The notes: generated by a model not told the origin, from the sequence alone. Counted from the stretch's first letter, positions 8,914 to 17,933 are shown. The stretch is 64,000 bases of DNA from Porphyromonas gulae DSM 15663 (GCF_000378065.1 NZ_KB899150.1:40283-104282); one strand, 5' to 3'. Numbers and translations are program-made.

Positions 8914-9387
8914 TTATTGGTTTGATTGAATGATAGTTGTCAGTTCTTCGTAAGAAGGAATTTCGGGCAGGAATACGTAGCCGCTCTGTTCGTAATCCAC
9001 CAGACAGGCTGCATGCTGCAATCCGTTGCTCAGCAGCAAGAGCGGTACGCGGAAGATGAAGTTGTAACAGAGGATTTGATCCATCGTCTTCTGAGTCAGC
9101 GACACCATCGGAGCCTTGTATTCGCAGAGAACGATCGGCCGCAGATTCGTATCGTAGATGACCGTATCGCAGCGTTTCCTCCGCCGGTCTATTCGTAGCT
9201 GTGCTTCGTTGCGGATCAGATCGGCCGGGTATCCCAGCACATCGGTCAGATAGTGGACGAAGTGCTGGCGCACCCACTCCTCCGGCGTCAGAGCCACATA
9301 GCGACGCCGAATACTGTCGAAAATGAGCATGGACTCATCTTCTTGGCGAATACGATGTTCGTAAGGGGGGAGGTTTAGCTGAATCAT
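8914..9387 (-). CDS. HsdR N-terminal-domain protein (PD-(D/E)XK fold), stand-alone
   Basis: 157 aa. Residues about 30-130 match the type I restriction enzyme HsdR N-terminal domain. The nuclease-like core reads RCDTVIYD (Asp) followed by the strand IVLCEYKAP (ExK). No helicase domain is attached and no hsdM/hsdS is nearby, so this is not a restriction system. Such stand-alone proteins are common in Bacteroidales and their role is unknown. It is the first gene of a three-gene operon with the NatA/NatB exporter and has its own -7 element upstream at 9437. Confidence 0.82.
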   Translation of the reverse strand: MIQLNLPPYEHRIRQEDESMLIFDSIRRRYVALTPEEWVRQHFVHYLTDVLGYPADLIRNEAQLRIDRRRKRCDTVIYDTNLRPIVLCEYKAPMVSLTQKTMDQILCYNFIFRVPLLLLSNGLQHAACLVDYEQSGYVFLPEIPSYEELTTIIQSNQ

Positions 9388-9436
9388 CCTATCTTTGTTT
9401 CGCTCGGGAATCTTAGAATTTTCGGAACGAGCGTTA

Positions 9437-9444
9437 CAAATATA
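9437..9444 (-). promoter_or_regulatory. -7 promoter element for the HsdR_N/NatAB operon
   Basis: Minus-strand TATATTTG, a perfect consensus about 50 bp upstream of the HsdR_N start. It lies in the 68-bp divergent gap shared with amn. Confidence 0.65.
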
Positions 9445-9455
9445 GGTCTGTTTTT

Positions 9456-10232
9456 ATGAAAACGAAGCAAGAGATAGTTGAGAACTGGTTGCCGCGATAT
9501 ACGCAGAGGCAGCTCGCCGATTTCGAACCGTACATCCTGCTGACGAACTTTTCGCACTATCTGCATGTCTTCGCCGAGCACTACGGGGTACCTATCGTCG
9601 GAGAACATACCTCCATGCCGAATGCTTCGGCCGAAGGTGTCACCCTCATCAACTTCGGCATGGGCAGTGCCAATGCGGCTACCATCATGGACTTGCTCTG
9701 GGCTATACACCCCAAGGCTGTGATTTTTCTCGGCAAATGCGGAGGCCTGAAACTGGAAAATGCTTTGGGCGATTACCTCCTGCCCATAGCCGCCATACGC
9801 GGCGAGGGTACGTCCAACGACTATTTGCCCGAGGAGGTGCCCTCTCTGCCATCCTTTTCCGTACTGCGAGCCATTTCGTCAGCCATTCAGAACAAAGGCA
9901 AGGACTACTGGACAGGTACGGTCTATACCACGAACCGGCGGGTGTGGGAGCACGATGAGAAGTTCAAGGACTATCTGCGCAGTACGCATGCAAGCGGCGT
10001 GGATATGGAGACGGCTACGCTCATGACCGTAGGATTTGCCAACAAGATTCCGATGGGAGCCTTGCTTCTGATTTCCGACAGACCTATGTTTCCCGAAGGT
10101 GTCAAGACGGAAGAGAGCGATCGGCTCGTGACGGACAACTTCGCCGAAGAGCATCTGATGCTCGGTATCGATGCTCTCGAAATCATTCGGGAGAACAAAT
10201 CTTCCATCAAGCATATTCGCTTCAACTGGTAA
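9456..10232 (+). CDS. amn: AMP nucleosidase
   Basis: 258 aa, the short Bacteroidota form without the extra N-terminal domain of E. coli Amn. It hydrolyses AMP to adenine and ribose 5-phosphate. The phosphorylase-superfamily core is clear: INFGMGSANAATIMDLL and the HPKAVIFLGKCGGLK strand-loop (about 78-104), then GVDMETATLMTVG (about 180-192), where the Met-Glu pair binds ribose, and LLISDRPMFPEG with the catalytic Asp. It is divergent from the HsdR_N operon and followed 19 bp later by holA. Adenine made here could be handled by the purine transport system at 1.1-3.1 kb; that link is inference. Confidence 0.9.
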   Translation: MKTKQEIVENWLPRYTQRQLADFEPYILLTNFSHYLHVFAEHYGVPIVGEHTSMPNASAEGVTLINFGMGSANAATIMDLLWAIHPKAVIFLGKCGGLKLENALGDYLLPIAAIRGEGTSNDYLPEEVPSLPSFSVLRAISSAIQNKGKDYWTGTVYTTNRRVWEHDEKFKDYLRSTHASGVDMETATLMTVGFANKIPMGALLLISDRPMFPEGVKTEESDRLVTDNFAEEHLMLGIDALEIIRENKSSIKHIRFNW

Positions 10233-10251
10233 CACTTCCCCCTTCCTCTCC

Positions 10252-11259
10252 ATGGCCTCCTATTCCGATATTGTCGATTCCGTACGCAAGCGTCACTTCT
10301 CGCCCCTCTATCTGCTGGCCGGCGAAGAACCCTTCTATATAGACGAGCTGACCACTCTGCTGGAGACACACGTGGTGCCGGCTGATGAGTGGGACTTCAA
10401 CAGGGTTATCCTCTATGGCGACAAAACTTCCGTAGCCGATATAGCGAACGAAGCGCGCCGTTTCCCGATGATGGGACAGAGGCAGTTGATCGTCGTCCGG
10501 GAGGCGCAGTTAGTGGACAATATCGACTCCCTCGAAGCGCATTATGGCACCTTCCCCGATACTACGGTTCTGGTCATCGCCTATAAGAAGAAACCGGATA
10601 AGCGAAAGGCTTTCTACTCCAAGGCTGAAAAGGTGGGCCAAGTATTCGTCTCCGAGACCATACCGGACTATAAGATGCCGGACTTCATCCTGTCGGCTGC
10701 TGCCGGCAAGAAGCTGACCGTATCGCCCGAAGTGGCACATATGCTGGCCGATTACCTCGGCAATGATCTGGAGAAGCTGATGAATGAGTTGGACAAGCTC
10801 GTTCTCATAACACAAGACAGTAGGGGAGTGGTCACGCCCGAGATCGTGGAGCAGCATATCGGAGTGAGCAAATCCTTCAACAACTTCGAACTGCTTCGTG
10901 CCATAGTCAATCGCGAAACGGGCAAAGCCTTTCGTATCGCCCACTACTTTGCCCGGAATGAAAAGGAACACCCCATACAGGCCACTCTGCCCGTACTCTT
11001 CAACTATTTCAGCAACCTGATGATCGCTTGCTACCTGCCACAGAAAAATCCCGATGCCGTCATGAAAGCATTGTCGATACGCAATTTCCAAGTGCGCGAC
11101 TATATGACAGGGCTGAAGATGTATTCGACGAGGAAGGTTTTCGACATTATACACGAGATTCGGATGACAGATGCTCGCAGCAAGGGGGTGGATACGACCG
11201 CCACGTTTGCCGGTAGCGGCGATTTGCTTCGGGAGCTACTCCATTTCATCTTCCATTGA
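10252..11259 (+). CDS. holA: DNA polymerase III delta subunit
   Basis: 335 aa from the ATG at 10252. The longer frame overlaps amn and is not needed. The N-terminal AAA+ domain begins SPLYLLAGEEPFYIDEL and continues with FPMMGQRQLIVVREAQ and TTVLVIAYKKKPDKRK. The central part with LADYLGNDLEKLMNELDKL and the C-terminal collar with SKSFNNFELLRAIVNR and the YFARNEK region match HolA. It is the wrench subunit of the clamp loader, opening the beta clamp. As usual for delta there is no Walker A. Confidence 0.9.
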   Translation: MASYSDIVDSVRKRHFSPLYLLAGEEPFYIDELTTLLETHVVPADEWDFNRVILYGDKTSVADIANEARRFPMMGQRQLIVVREAQLVDNIDSLEAHYGTFPDTTVLVIAYKKKPDKRKAFYSKAEKVGQVFVSETIPDYKMPDFILSAAAGKKLTVSPEVAHMLADYLGNDLEKLMNELDKLVLITQDSRGVVTPEIVEQHIGVSKSFNNFELLRAIVNRETGKAFRIAHYFARNEKEHPIQATLPVLFNYFSNLMIACYLPQKNPDAVMKALSIRNFQVRDYMTGLKMYSTRKVFDIIHEIRMTDARSKGVDTTATFAGSGDLLRELLHFIFH

Positions 11260-11338
11260 TCCTGCGGTCGGGGATTAAGACCTTTTTCCTTTTGCCAATA
11301 TCCTACCGATACGAATCCGGAAAACAGTAACAGACGTA

Positions 11339-11362
11339 TTGCACATTAGTTTTATATATTTG
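11339..11362 (+). promoter_or_regulatory. Promoter for the Cys-rich protein / metal cluster
   Basis: The -7 element TATATTTG is at 11355-11362, with TTG at 11339-11341 in the approximate -33 area. The candidate start codon at 11390 is 27 bp downstream of the -7 element. Confidence 0.6.
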
Positions 11363-11389
11363 TAGGGATTAAATGATTTTCCGGCAGTT

Positions 11390-11863
11390 ATGCGTATGCT
11401 GCACATGAGATCAGGCCGAAGAATTGTAGCATCTTTCTTATCCATGCTTATAGTTCTTTTCGGGGCGGGCTTCGAAACGATAGAAGCCTGCTGCAGGTCT
11501 TTTTGTCAAGTGCCGACCATATATTTGTCCGATCAGGGATGCATGGAGCATACGGAGTCCGAATCCGCATCGGATTGCTGCCGGACGGCATGTGAATGCT
11601 GCGATTCCCATGCTGATAAGTCCGAGTCCGAGGGCGGCTGCACTCCCACGATCGTCCACCACTGTTTAGACCGATACACACCGGCTGTGCGGCATAGTCT
11701 CCCACCGGTATTCGTGGCCACATATTCTATTTCAGCCTTGTGCTCCTTTCTCCCTGTTCCGATCGAAGCAACCTCTGCTCCGTTGCTATCAGGCTGTTCG
11801 CCACCGCTTCCGGCCAAAGACGGGCGTGCTACGTTAGGGAACTCCTGCATTCTTATTATTTGA
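11390..11863 (+). CDS. Small Cys-rich exported protein (possibly HYC_CC_PP-like)
   Basis: 157 aa. An N-terminal hydrophobic segment (about 12-30) looks like a signal peptide or anchor. It is followed by clustered cysteines: EACCRSFC, DCCRTACECC, then a His-rich VHHCLDRY and a PP near 104. This pattern recalls the small HYC_CC_PP proteins found beside metal-related TonB receptors in Bacteroidota, but the canonical HYC triplet is not intact, so the match is tentative. Its neighbours are a TonB receptor and an HMA-domain protein, which suggests periplasmic metal (perhaps copper) handling. Other possible starts are 11396 and 11405. Confidence 0.6.
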   Translation: MRMLHMRSGRRIVASFLSMLIVLFGAGFETIEACCRSFCQVPTIYLSDQGCMEHTESESASDCCRTACECCDSHADKSESEGGCTPTIVHHCLDRYTPAVRHSLPPVFVATYSISALCSFLPVPIEATSAPLLSGCSPPLPAKDGRATLGNSCILII

Positions 11864-11920
11864 TTTCCATCCGGCTCTTTCGGCTGCCGGACAGATCTTG
11901 TCATACCCCTTTTGCATTCC

Positions 11921-12130
11921 TGATGACCGATCCGTTTGCGCACCGGAATTTTCCTGTTTGGTACTCCCAAAAACGTGGCGCGAAAACTTTTTGATTGTGG
12001 CGCGAGAAGCAAAAAAATTACGCGCCGCAACGAAAAAATTCCGGCTCCACTTCTTTCAGGAAACTCAGACCGCAATCACAGAATTTTTGGGACGTATTGC
12101 CAAGGTCACGACAGGCTGATCGATCGCACG
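11921..12130 (+). repeat. Dispersed repeat of about 210 bp, copy 1
   Basis: The same element occurs inverted at 55764-55971. Both copies begin TRATGACCGATC, contain AACGTGGCGCG, AACTTTTTGAT, TTACGCGCC and TTTCAGGAAA blocks in the same order without indels through the core, and end GATCG...TCGCACG. The GGCGCG/CGCGCC pieces are inverted relative to each other. It fills most of the 456-bp gap between the Cys-rich gene and the TonB receptor. An open frame of about 45 codons (core NFLI..R.AK.LRA.TKKF) survives in both copies. Confidence 0.8.
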
Positions 12131-12319
12131 CTGCTATACGGTTGCGCCCGCACTACCATATCCGATTGCTGCCGAACACCGTAGCTGTTGAATCAAATTT
12201 CAGCCCTTTCGAAAAAACGTCTAAAACAGGTCAAACGCGACATACAGTTTTTCTAACACCGAGACTACCATATTATCATTGCAATTATGTAAGTGGTCTC
12301 CCAAACGAAATCAATCTCA

Positions 12320-14569
12320 ATGAACAAAAAGTATATCAGAAGATTCTTTTTCTTCCTTCCTCTTTTGCTCCTCTTTGCTATCGGAGTAGGAGCACAGGAG
12401 AATTCCAAACTCACCGGACGAGTAGTGGACGATATGAACGAACCCGTCACATTTGCCTCTGTCTTTTGGTTAGGAACGGATACACATACTGCCACGGGGG
12501 ACGATGGCGGATTTTCCATTCATCGCTCCAAGCTCTCCAACCGTCTGGTCGTGAGCTGTGTCGGCTTCGTGCCGGATACTTTGGACATTGCTCCCGAAGC
12601 AAAAGAGGTGGCAGTGATGCTCCGATCCATAGTCATGGATGACGTCAAAGTATTGGGCTATCGGAAAGGACGATCCAGACCCCGACTCAGCATAGAGAAC
12701 AAAGAACAGATCAATGCCGGCGAACTGATCCGTGCGGCCTGCTGCAATTTGGGGGAAAGTTTTACCACCAATCCGTCCGTGGATGTCTCCACAACGGATG
12801 CAGCCACCGGCACGAAACAAATCAGACTTCTCGGACTGAGTGGCAAATACGTACAGATGCAGACGGAGAACTATCCCAACTTTCGAGGTATATCCGCACC
12901 TTTCTCTTTGGGTTATATACCGGGTACATGGATAGAAAGCATACAGGTGTCCAAAGGTGCAGCCTCGGTGAAGAACGGGTTTGAGTCCATGACCGGCCAG
13001 ATCAACGTGGAGTACAAGAAACCGAACACGGATCGCTACTTCGAGGGTAATGCCTATCTGGATCAGGGATTGCGAGGTGAGCTGAACCTCTTGGCGAACT
13101 CTCATATAGGAGATCGTTGGAGTACGGCTCTTCTTGCCCATGTGGAAGACCGCTCCCTGGCTCACGATGGCAATGGTGATTCGTTCATCGACATGCCGAA
13201 GCAGCGGCAGTACAACTTCATGAACCGATGGACTTACAAGTCCGATCGGCTTATCATCCAAAGCGGACTCCTCTATTTGTACGAGAATCGACGCTCAGGC
13301 CAGTACGGACACCATGCCGATGCCCTCTCCTATCCCTATCGGATAGGGATCAAGACGCACCGAGGAGAAGCATTCGGCAAGGTGGCTTATATATTGGAGC
13401 GGGAGCATGGTACCAACGTTGCTCTGATCATGAATGCCTCAGGGCAACAGTTGGACGCAAACTATGGTCTGAAGATACTCGATGTAAGGCAGGACAATCT
13501 GTATGCCTCGCTCCTGTTCGAAACGCAATTCGATCCTCGACACACCTTTTCATCGGGGCTGAGCTGGCAATACGATCGTTATCGCCTTTCTTCCCAAACG
13601 GAGCAGCTTCCGAACATGGTACCGACCCAAGACAAGCATTTCGAATCCGTCCCCGGTGCTTATGTGCAGTACACCTATACACCCGTCGATAAACTGGTGC
13701 TGATGGGTGGTGTCAGAGCCGATTACAGCAGTATGCATGGCCTTTTCGTGACACCGCGCTTCCATATCCGTTACAGTCCCGTGTCGGCTGTTTCCATACG
13801 TTTGTCCGCAGGCAAAGGCTATCGCACTCATGGCATCCTCACGGAGAACAACCACCTCCTCGCTTCAGGAAGGAAGATGGTCATTCACCCCGAAACCGAC
13901 AATCTGCAGGAGGAGTCGTGGAATTACGGTCTCAGTGCCGGATTCGATATTCCAATCTCCGATGGCAAGAAATTGGAGCTGAATGCCGAATACTACTATA
14001 CGGATTTCGACAAGCGTGTAGTCATAGATATGGACAGGCATCCCCACGAACTCCATTTTTATCCGCTCTCCGGACGCTCTTTCTCCCATACATTTCAGTT
14101 CGACGCTTCATACACACTGTTGCGTGGATTGGATCTGATGGCTGCTTTCAGATACACGGATGTGCGGAATACCATCGGGGACAAATTGGTTACGGAGCCG
14201 CTTACCTCACGTTACAAAGGACTGCTTACTGCATCCTACAAGACTCCTCTGCGACTTTGGCAGGGCGATGTCACTCTTTCCCTCAACGGAGACGGACGCA
14301 TGCCCGATCCGTACACTCTTGCCGATGGGACGCTTTCTTGGGACAAAACTTTCCCATCCTACCCGATGCTCAGCGCACAGATCACACGATTCTTTCCCCG
14401 ATGGTCGATATATCTCGGTGGTGAGAATCTGACCGACTACCGCCAACCCAACCCTATTATCAGTGCCCACAATCCATGGAGCAAAGAGTTTGACTCTACC
14501 ATGATATGGGGGCCGACCGAGGGGGTCATGGTATATATGGGTATTCGGTTCGATCTCTTTGATGACTAA
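12320..14569 (+). CDS. TonB-dependent outer membrane receptor, probably metal-related
   Basis: 749 aa from the ATG at 12320, which gives signal peptide RRFFFFLPLLLLFAIGVGAQ. Residues about 25-110 form a carboxypeptidase-regulatory-like domain (KLTGRVVDDMNEPVTFASV). The plug (about 125-240) includes the AACCNLGESFTTNPSVDVS motif common in Bacteroidota receptors of this type. The 22-stranded barrel follows and ends MVYMGIRFDLF. It imports a ligand across the outer membrane with TonB energy. The HMA protein 39 bp downstream and the Cys-rich protein upstream point to a metal ion or its chelate, but the ligand cannot be read directly. Confidence 0.85.
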   Translation: MNKKYIRRFFFFLPLLLLFAIGVGAQENSKLTGRVVDDMNEPVTFASVFWLGTDTHTATGDDGGFSIHRSKLSNRLVVSCVGFVPDTLDIAPEAKEVAVMLRSIVMDDVKVLGYRKGRSRPRLSIENKEQINAGELIRAACCNLGESFTTNPSVDVSTTDAATGTKQIRLLGLSGKYVQMQTENYPNFRGISAPFSLGYIPGTWIESIQVSKGAASVKNGFESMTGQINVEYKKPNTDRYFEGNAYLDQGLRGELNLLANSHIGDRWSTALLAHVEDRSLAHDGNGDSFIDMPKQRQYNFMNRWTYKSDRLIIQSGLLYLYENRRSGQYGHHADALSYPYRIGIKTHRGEAFGKVAYILEREHGTNVALIMNASGQQLDANYGLKILDVRQDNLYASLLFETQFDPRHTFSSGLSWQYDRYRLSSQTEQLPNMVPTQDKHFESVPGAYVQYTYTPVDKLVLMGGVRADYSSMHGLFVTPRFHIRYSPVSAVSIRLSAGKGYRTHGILTENNHLLASGRKMVIHPETDNLQEESWNYGLSAGFDIPISDGKKLELNAEYYYTDFDKRVVIDMDRHPHELHFYPLSGRSFSHTFQFDASYTLLRGLDLMAAFRYTDVRNTIGDKLVTEPLTSRYKGLLTASYKTPLRLWQGDVTLSLNGDGRMPDPYTLADGTLSWDKTFPSYPMLSAQITRFFPRWSIYLGGENLTDYRQPNPIISAHNPWSKEFDSTMIWGPTEGVMVYMGIRFDLFDD

Positions 14570-14608
14570 TCTCGGACTATCAGTATTCACACATAAAATT
14601 CAATCAGT

Positions 14609-15016
14609 ATGAGACACTTTGTTTTCACTCTCCTGCTTTTCCTTGCATATGCAGGAGCGGCATTGGCCAAAGACGTAGTCAGCGTTTACGTATCTCCCAC
14701 ACCTCGCATGCACTGCGAATCGTGCGAAAAGAAAATCCGCAAAGCCCTACAATTCGAAAAGGGAATGAAAGACATCCGATTCGACATCGAGAAGAATGTC
14801 ATCCTGTTGGTATTCGATCAAGACAAAACCTCCCTCGAAAAATTGGCTGCCAAACTCGAAAAGATCGGTTACAAAATCGAGGTTGTGGAAGAAGCCGAGG
14901 CTTCCGATACGAAAACTTCTCTACATCCGACCGAGGCTTTGAGAGCTTCGCTTTTTCTCGAACCAAAAGTTGCAAAAACTACGAACCGCAGTTCGCTGTA
15001 CGAACGTAAACTTTGA
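14609..15016 (+). CDS. Exported heavy-metal-associated (HMA) domain protein
   Basis: 135 aa. Signal peptide MRHFVFTLLLFLAYAGAALA, then one ferredoxin-like HMA domain (about 22-95). Its metal loop reads MHCESCEKKIRKAL, a CxxC site like those binding Cu(I) or similar soft metals in CopZ and Atx1. The ending KLEKIGYKIEVVEE matches the last strand of the domain. The roughly 40-residue C-terminal tail is low in structure. It probably captures metal in the periplasm in partnership with the receptor encoded just upstream (39-bp gap, likely one transcript). Confidence 0.85.
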   Translation: MRHFVFTLLLFLAYAGAALAKDVVSVYVSPTPRMHCESCEKKIRKALQFEKGMKDIRFDIEKNVILLVFDQDKTSLEKLAAKLEKIGYKIEVVEEAEASDTKTSLHPTEALRASLFLEPKVAKTTNRSSLYERKL

Positions 15017-15017
15017 C

Positions 15018-15025
15018 TAACTTTG
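15018..15025 (+). promoter_or_regulatory. -7 promoter element for gcvH-purE
   Basis: TAACTTTG, a perfect TAnnTTTG match, 42 bp upstream of the gcvH ATG and just after the HMA gene stop. Confidence 0.65.
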
Positions 15026-15067
15026 CAAAAGCATTTTTTCAAAACATAATCAACAAGAAAATTAGAA

Positions 15068-15448
15068 ATGAAAACTCCTGCAGAACTGAAGTATTCTAAG
15101 GATCATGAGTGGGCTCGCCAAGAAGGCGACGTTGTCTTCATCGGTATCACCGACTATGCTCAGGGCGAATTGGGCGAAATCGTCTATGTGGACGTTACTA
15201 CCGAAGGCGAAACGCTCGAGGCTGATGAGGTTTTCGGATCGATCGAAGCTGTGAAGACTGTTTCCGACCTGATGATGCCTATCGCCGGCGAGGTATTGGA
15301 AGTGAACCCTGATCTGGAAGAGCAACCCGAACTCGTAAACAGCGATCCCTACGGTGCCGGTTGGATTATCAAGGTCAAGGCTGCCAATGCTGCCGACTTC
15401 GATAACCTTCTGAGTGCTGCCGAATACGAAAAGCTGATAGCTCAATAA
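15068..15448 (+). CDS. gcvH: Glycine cleavage system H protein
   Basis: 126 aa, standard length. The lipoyl-lysine site sits in [16 protein letters not shown] (Lys near 62). The N-terminus [21 protein letters not shown] and the [15 protein letters not shown] strand complete the lipoyl domain. H protein shuttles the aminomethyl group between GcvP, GcvT and GcvL; those genes are not in this window. Its stop codon directly abuts the purE ATG (TAA then ATG at 15449), so the pair is co-translated. Glycine-derived C1 units feed purine synthesis, which gives the pairing metabolic sense. Confidence 0.96.
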   Translation: MKTPAELKYSKDHEWARQEGDVVFIGITDYAQGELGEIVYVDVTTEGETLEADEVFGSIEAVKTVSDLMMPIAGEVLEVNPDLEEQPELVNSDPYGAGWIIKVKAANAADFDNLLSAAEYEKLIAQ

Positions 15449-15955
15449 ATGCAGCCTTTGGTAAGCATCATCATGGGCAGTACTTCCGATCTGCCCATTA
15501 TGGAGAAAGCCGCCAAAATGCTCGATGAAATGCAGATTCCATTCGAGATGTTGGCACTTTCGGCCCATCGCACTCCGGCTGAAGTAGAGGCTTTCGCTCA
15601 CGGAGCCAAGGCTCGCGGTATCAAGGTAATTATCGCTGCTGCCGGCATGGCTGCTCATTTGTGTGGCGTGATTGCTTCCATGACGTCTATTCCGGTAATA
15701 GGTGTGCCCATCAATGCCACTCTCGATGGAATGGATGCTCTGTTGGCTATCGTTCAGATGCCTCCGGGCATCCCCGTTGCTACAGTGGGAATCAATGCCG
15801 CTCAGAATGCAGCTCTTCTGGCCGTCCAGATGATGGCTACCGGCGATGAAGCTCTCTATGCCCGACTGGAGGCCTATAAGGAGTCGCTCAAAGAAAAAGT
15901 CGTAAAGGCCAATCGCGAGCTGGCAGAGGTGAAGTATAACTTCAAAACGAATTAA
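15449..15955 (+). CDS. purE: N5-carboxyaminoimidazole ribonucleotide mutase
   Basis: 168 aa, class I PurE. It converts N5-CAIR to CAIR in purine biosynthesis. The phosphate/active-site loop is MGSTSDLPIMEKA (class I usually has GSxSD), followed by LSAHRTPAEV with the catalytic His and IAAAGMAAHLCGVIAS. VATVGINAAQNAALLAVQM closes the fold. It starts immediately after gcvH. No purK is adjacent. Confidence 0.95.
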   Translation: MQPLVSIIMGSTSDLPIMEKAAKMLDEMQIPFEMLALSAHRTPAEVEAFAHGAKARGIKVIIAAAGMAAHLCGVIASMTSIPVIGVPINATLDGMDALLAIVQMPPGIPVATVGINAAQNAALLAVQMMATGDEALYARLEAYKESLKEKVVKANRELAEVKYNFKTN

Positions 15956-16130
15956 AGCCCTGTCCTGCCCCGTCGGTCTTCGACACAAAAAAGAGATCGG
16001 CAGTCTATAGCCGTGGCTTATTTATGAGCCGCTATCGGCTGTAGTCTGCCTTTCTTTTTTCTCTATCATCTTTTCGAAGTAGGGGTGTCGTTCCCGATCG
16101 AATCGACAACCCCAAGAATATAGCAAGACT

Positions 16131-17876
16131 ATGCCCGATCTGTTCGGATATAAAAGACGCAAGACCTCCGTAGCCCGAATAGGTGATACGCCTCTCGGTG
16201 GAGATTTTCCCATTCGCATACAGTCCATGGCCAATGTGTCCACCATGGACACGCAGGCATCTGTCGATCAGACTGCCCGAATCATAGATGCAGGGGCTGA
16301 TTATGTCCGCTTTACGGCTCAGGGTGTACGCGAAGCGGCCAATCTTCGGCATATCCATGCCGGGCTATGCCGTTTGGGCTATCACACACCATTGGTGGCA
16401 GATATTCACTTTAATCCTAAAGCTGCGGAAGAAGCTCTGCTGCATGTGGAGAAGGTGCGCATCAATCCGGGCAATTTCGTGGAGATGAAGTCCGGGAGCA
16501 ATCTGACCGAAGAGGAAGCTTTCGATCTGGGACATAAGGCTGTGAGAGAACGTTTCGGCTCTTTCGTGGAAGATGCCAAACGATTAGGGCGAGCTATCCG
16601 CATCGGAGTCAATCACGGCTCTCTGTCCGAACGTATGCTTACGCGCTATGGCGATACAGCCGAAGGCATGGTACAAAGCTGCATGGAGTACCTCGATGTA
16701 TGCCGCGAACATGAGTTCGACGATGTGGTGATCTCGATGAAAGCATCGAATACTTTGGTTATGACAGCGGCTGTACGCCTTCTTGTGGAACGAATGGATA
16801 CCGCAGGTATGCACTATCCGCTTCACATCGGTGTCACCGAGGCAGGCGATGGTGAGGATGGGCGAATCAAGAGTGCTGTCGGCATAGGTTCGCTTTTGGC
16901 TGATGGCATAGGCGATACCATTCGTGTGTCACTGAGTGAGGATCCGGAGTGTGAGATTCCGGTAGCTCGCAAACTGGTTGCCTATATAGAGAAGCGTAAC
17001 GGCCACCCGTCGATAGCCGTTCCTCAACCGGATCGTTACGACCGGGACAAACTCCGACGCCAAGAAACACATGCAGTCGGGGGCTTTATCGGGAGTAAGC
17101 ATATTCCGATTGTCATATCGGACCGCAGGCATGGAGATGATCATTTCGATACCGAACTCTTGCCTGACATCGTACTCCGAGCTAACGGTCAGTATTATCG
17201 TGGGGATATGTTGCCGGAAAATATCGTTTTTCGTTCCATCCGGCCGGATGATATAACGGACGAATGTGTACAAACCATTGACGCAAATCCTGATACAGTT
17301 ATCTTGCTTGAATCCGTAGGTATCAATCCCGTAGCCGAATGGCGTGCAATGCTTCATCGTTTGGAGCTGGCAGGATGTCGATGCCCCGTTATCCTGCACC
17401 GCAGGTATGACTGCACCGACTTGGAAGATCTCCAGATTCAAGCATCGGCCGATATGGGGACCATACTCCTCGAAGGGCGAGGCAATGGGATTATGATTAC
17501 TGCCGACAAGCTGCCTTCGGCCGCTGTGGATCGCCTGGCTTTCGGTATTTTGCAGGCTACAAGGCTACGCATGAGTCGGACGGAATATATCAGCTGCCCG
17601 GGCTGTGGCCGTACATTGTACAATTTGCAAGAAACCGTAGCCCGAATAAAAGCTGCAACAGCTCATTTGAAAGAATTGAAGATCGGCATTATGGGCTGTA
17701 TCGTCAATGGGCCGGGTGAAATGGCGGATGCCGACTATGGCTATGTAGGGGCAGGCCCGGGACGAATCGATCTGTACAAGCAGAAGATGTGCGTTCGTCG
17801 TGGTATTCCTCAGGAGCAGGCCGTACAACAGCTTATCGAACTCATCAAAGAAAACGGAGACTGGAAAGAGCGTTAG
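16131..17876 (+). CDS. ispG: 4-hydroxy-3-methylbut-2-enyl diphosphate synthase, long form
   Basis: 581 aa, the long three-domain IspG (also called GcpE) of Bacteroidota, plants and chlamydiae; the short E. coli type is about 370 aa. The N-terminal TIM barrel starts TSVARIGDTPLGGDFPIRIQ and contains DIHFNPKAAEEAL and VRINPGNF. An inserted middle domain spans roughly 285-480. The C-terminal [4Fe-4S] domain has CPGCGRTLYNLQ, then GCIVNGPGEMADADYGYVG with the third Cys and catalytic Glu. It makes HMBPP in the penultimate step of the MEP pathway and needs reduced ferredoxin or flavodoxin. It is followed by dut at 57 bp. Confidence 0.95.
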   Translation: MPDLFGYKRRKTSVARIGDTPLGGDFPIRIQSMANVSTMDTQASVDQTARIIDAGADYVRFTAQGVREAANLRHIHAGLCRLGYHTPLVADIHFNPKAAEEALLHVEKVRINPGNFVEMKSGSNLTEEEAFDLGHKAVRERFGSFVEDAKRLGRAIRIGVNHGSLSERMLTRYGDTAEGMVQSCMEYLDVCREHEFDDVVISMKASNTLVMTAAVRLLVERMDTAGMHYPLHIGVTEAGDGEDGRIKSAVGIGSLLADGIGDTIRVSLSEDPECEIPVARKLVAYIEKRNGHPSIAVPQPDRYDRDKLRRQETHAVGGFIGSKHIPIVISDRRHGDDHFDTELLPDIVLRANGQYYRGDMLPENIVFRSIRPDDITDECVQTIDANPDTVILLESVGINPVAEWRAMLHRLELAGCRCPVILHRRYDCTDLEDLQIQASADMGTILLEGRGNGIMITADKLPSAAVDRLAFGILQATRLRMSRTEYISCPGCGRTLYNLQETVARIKAATAHLKELKIGIMGCIVNGPGEMADADYGYVGAGPGRIDLYKQKMCVRRGIPQEQAVQQLIELIKENGDWKER

Positions 17877-17933
17877 TTTTTGGGAAGGACTATTTTTCTC
17901 AGTCGATCACTTTCCTCTCAAGAGACCCAAGCA

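Noticed and set aside
8914..9387. Type I restriction-modification system
   Set aside because: Only the HsdR N-terminal domain is present; no helicase, methylase or specificity gene is nearby.
12293..12319. Upstream extension of the TonB receptor start
   Set aside because: The ATG at 12320 gives a clean signal peptide; the nine extra residues would spoil it.
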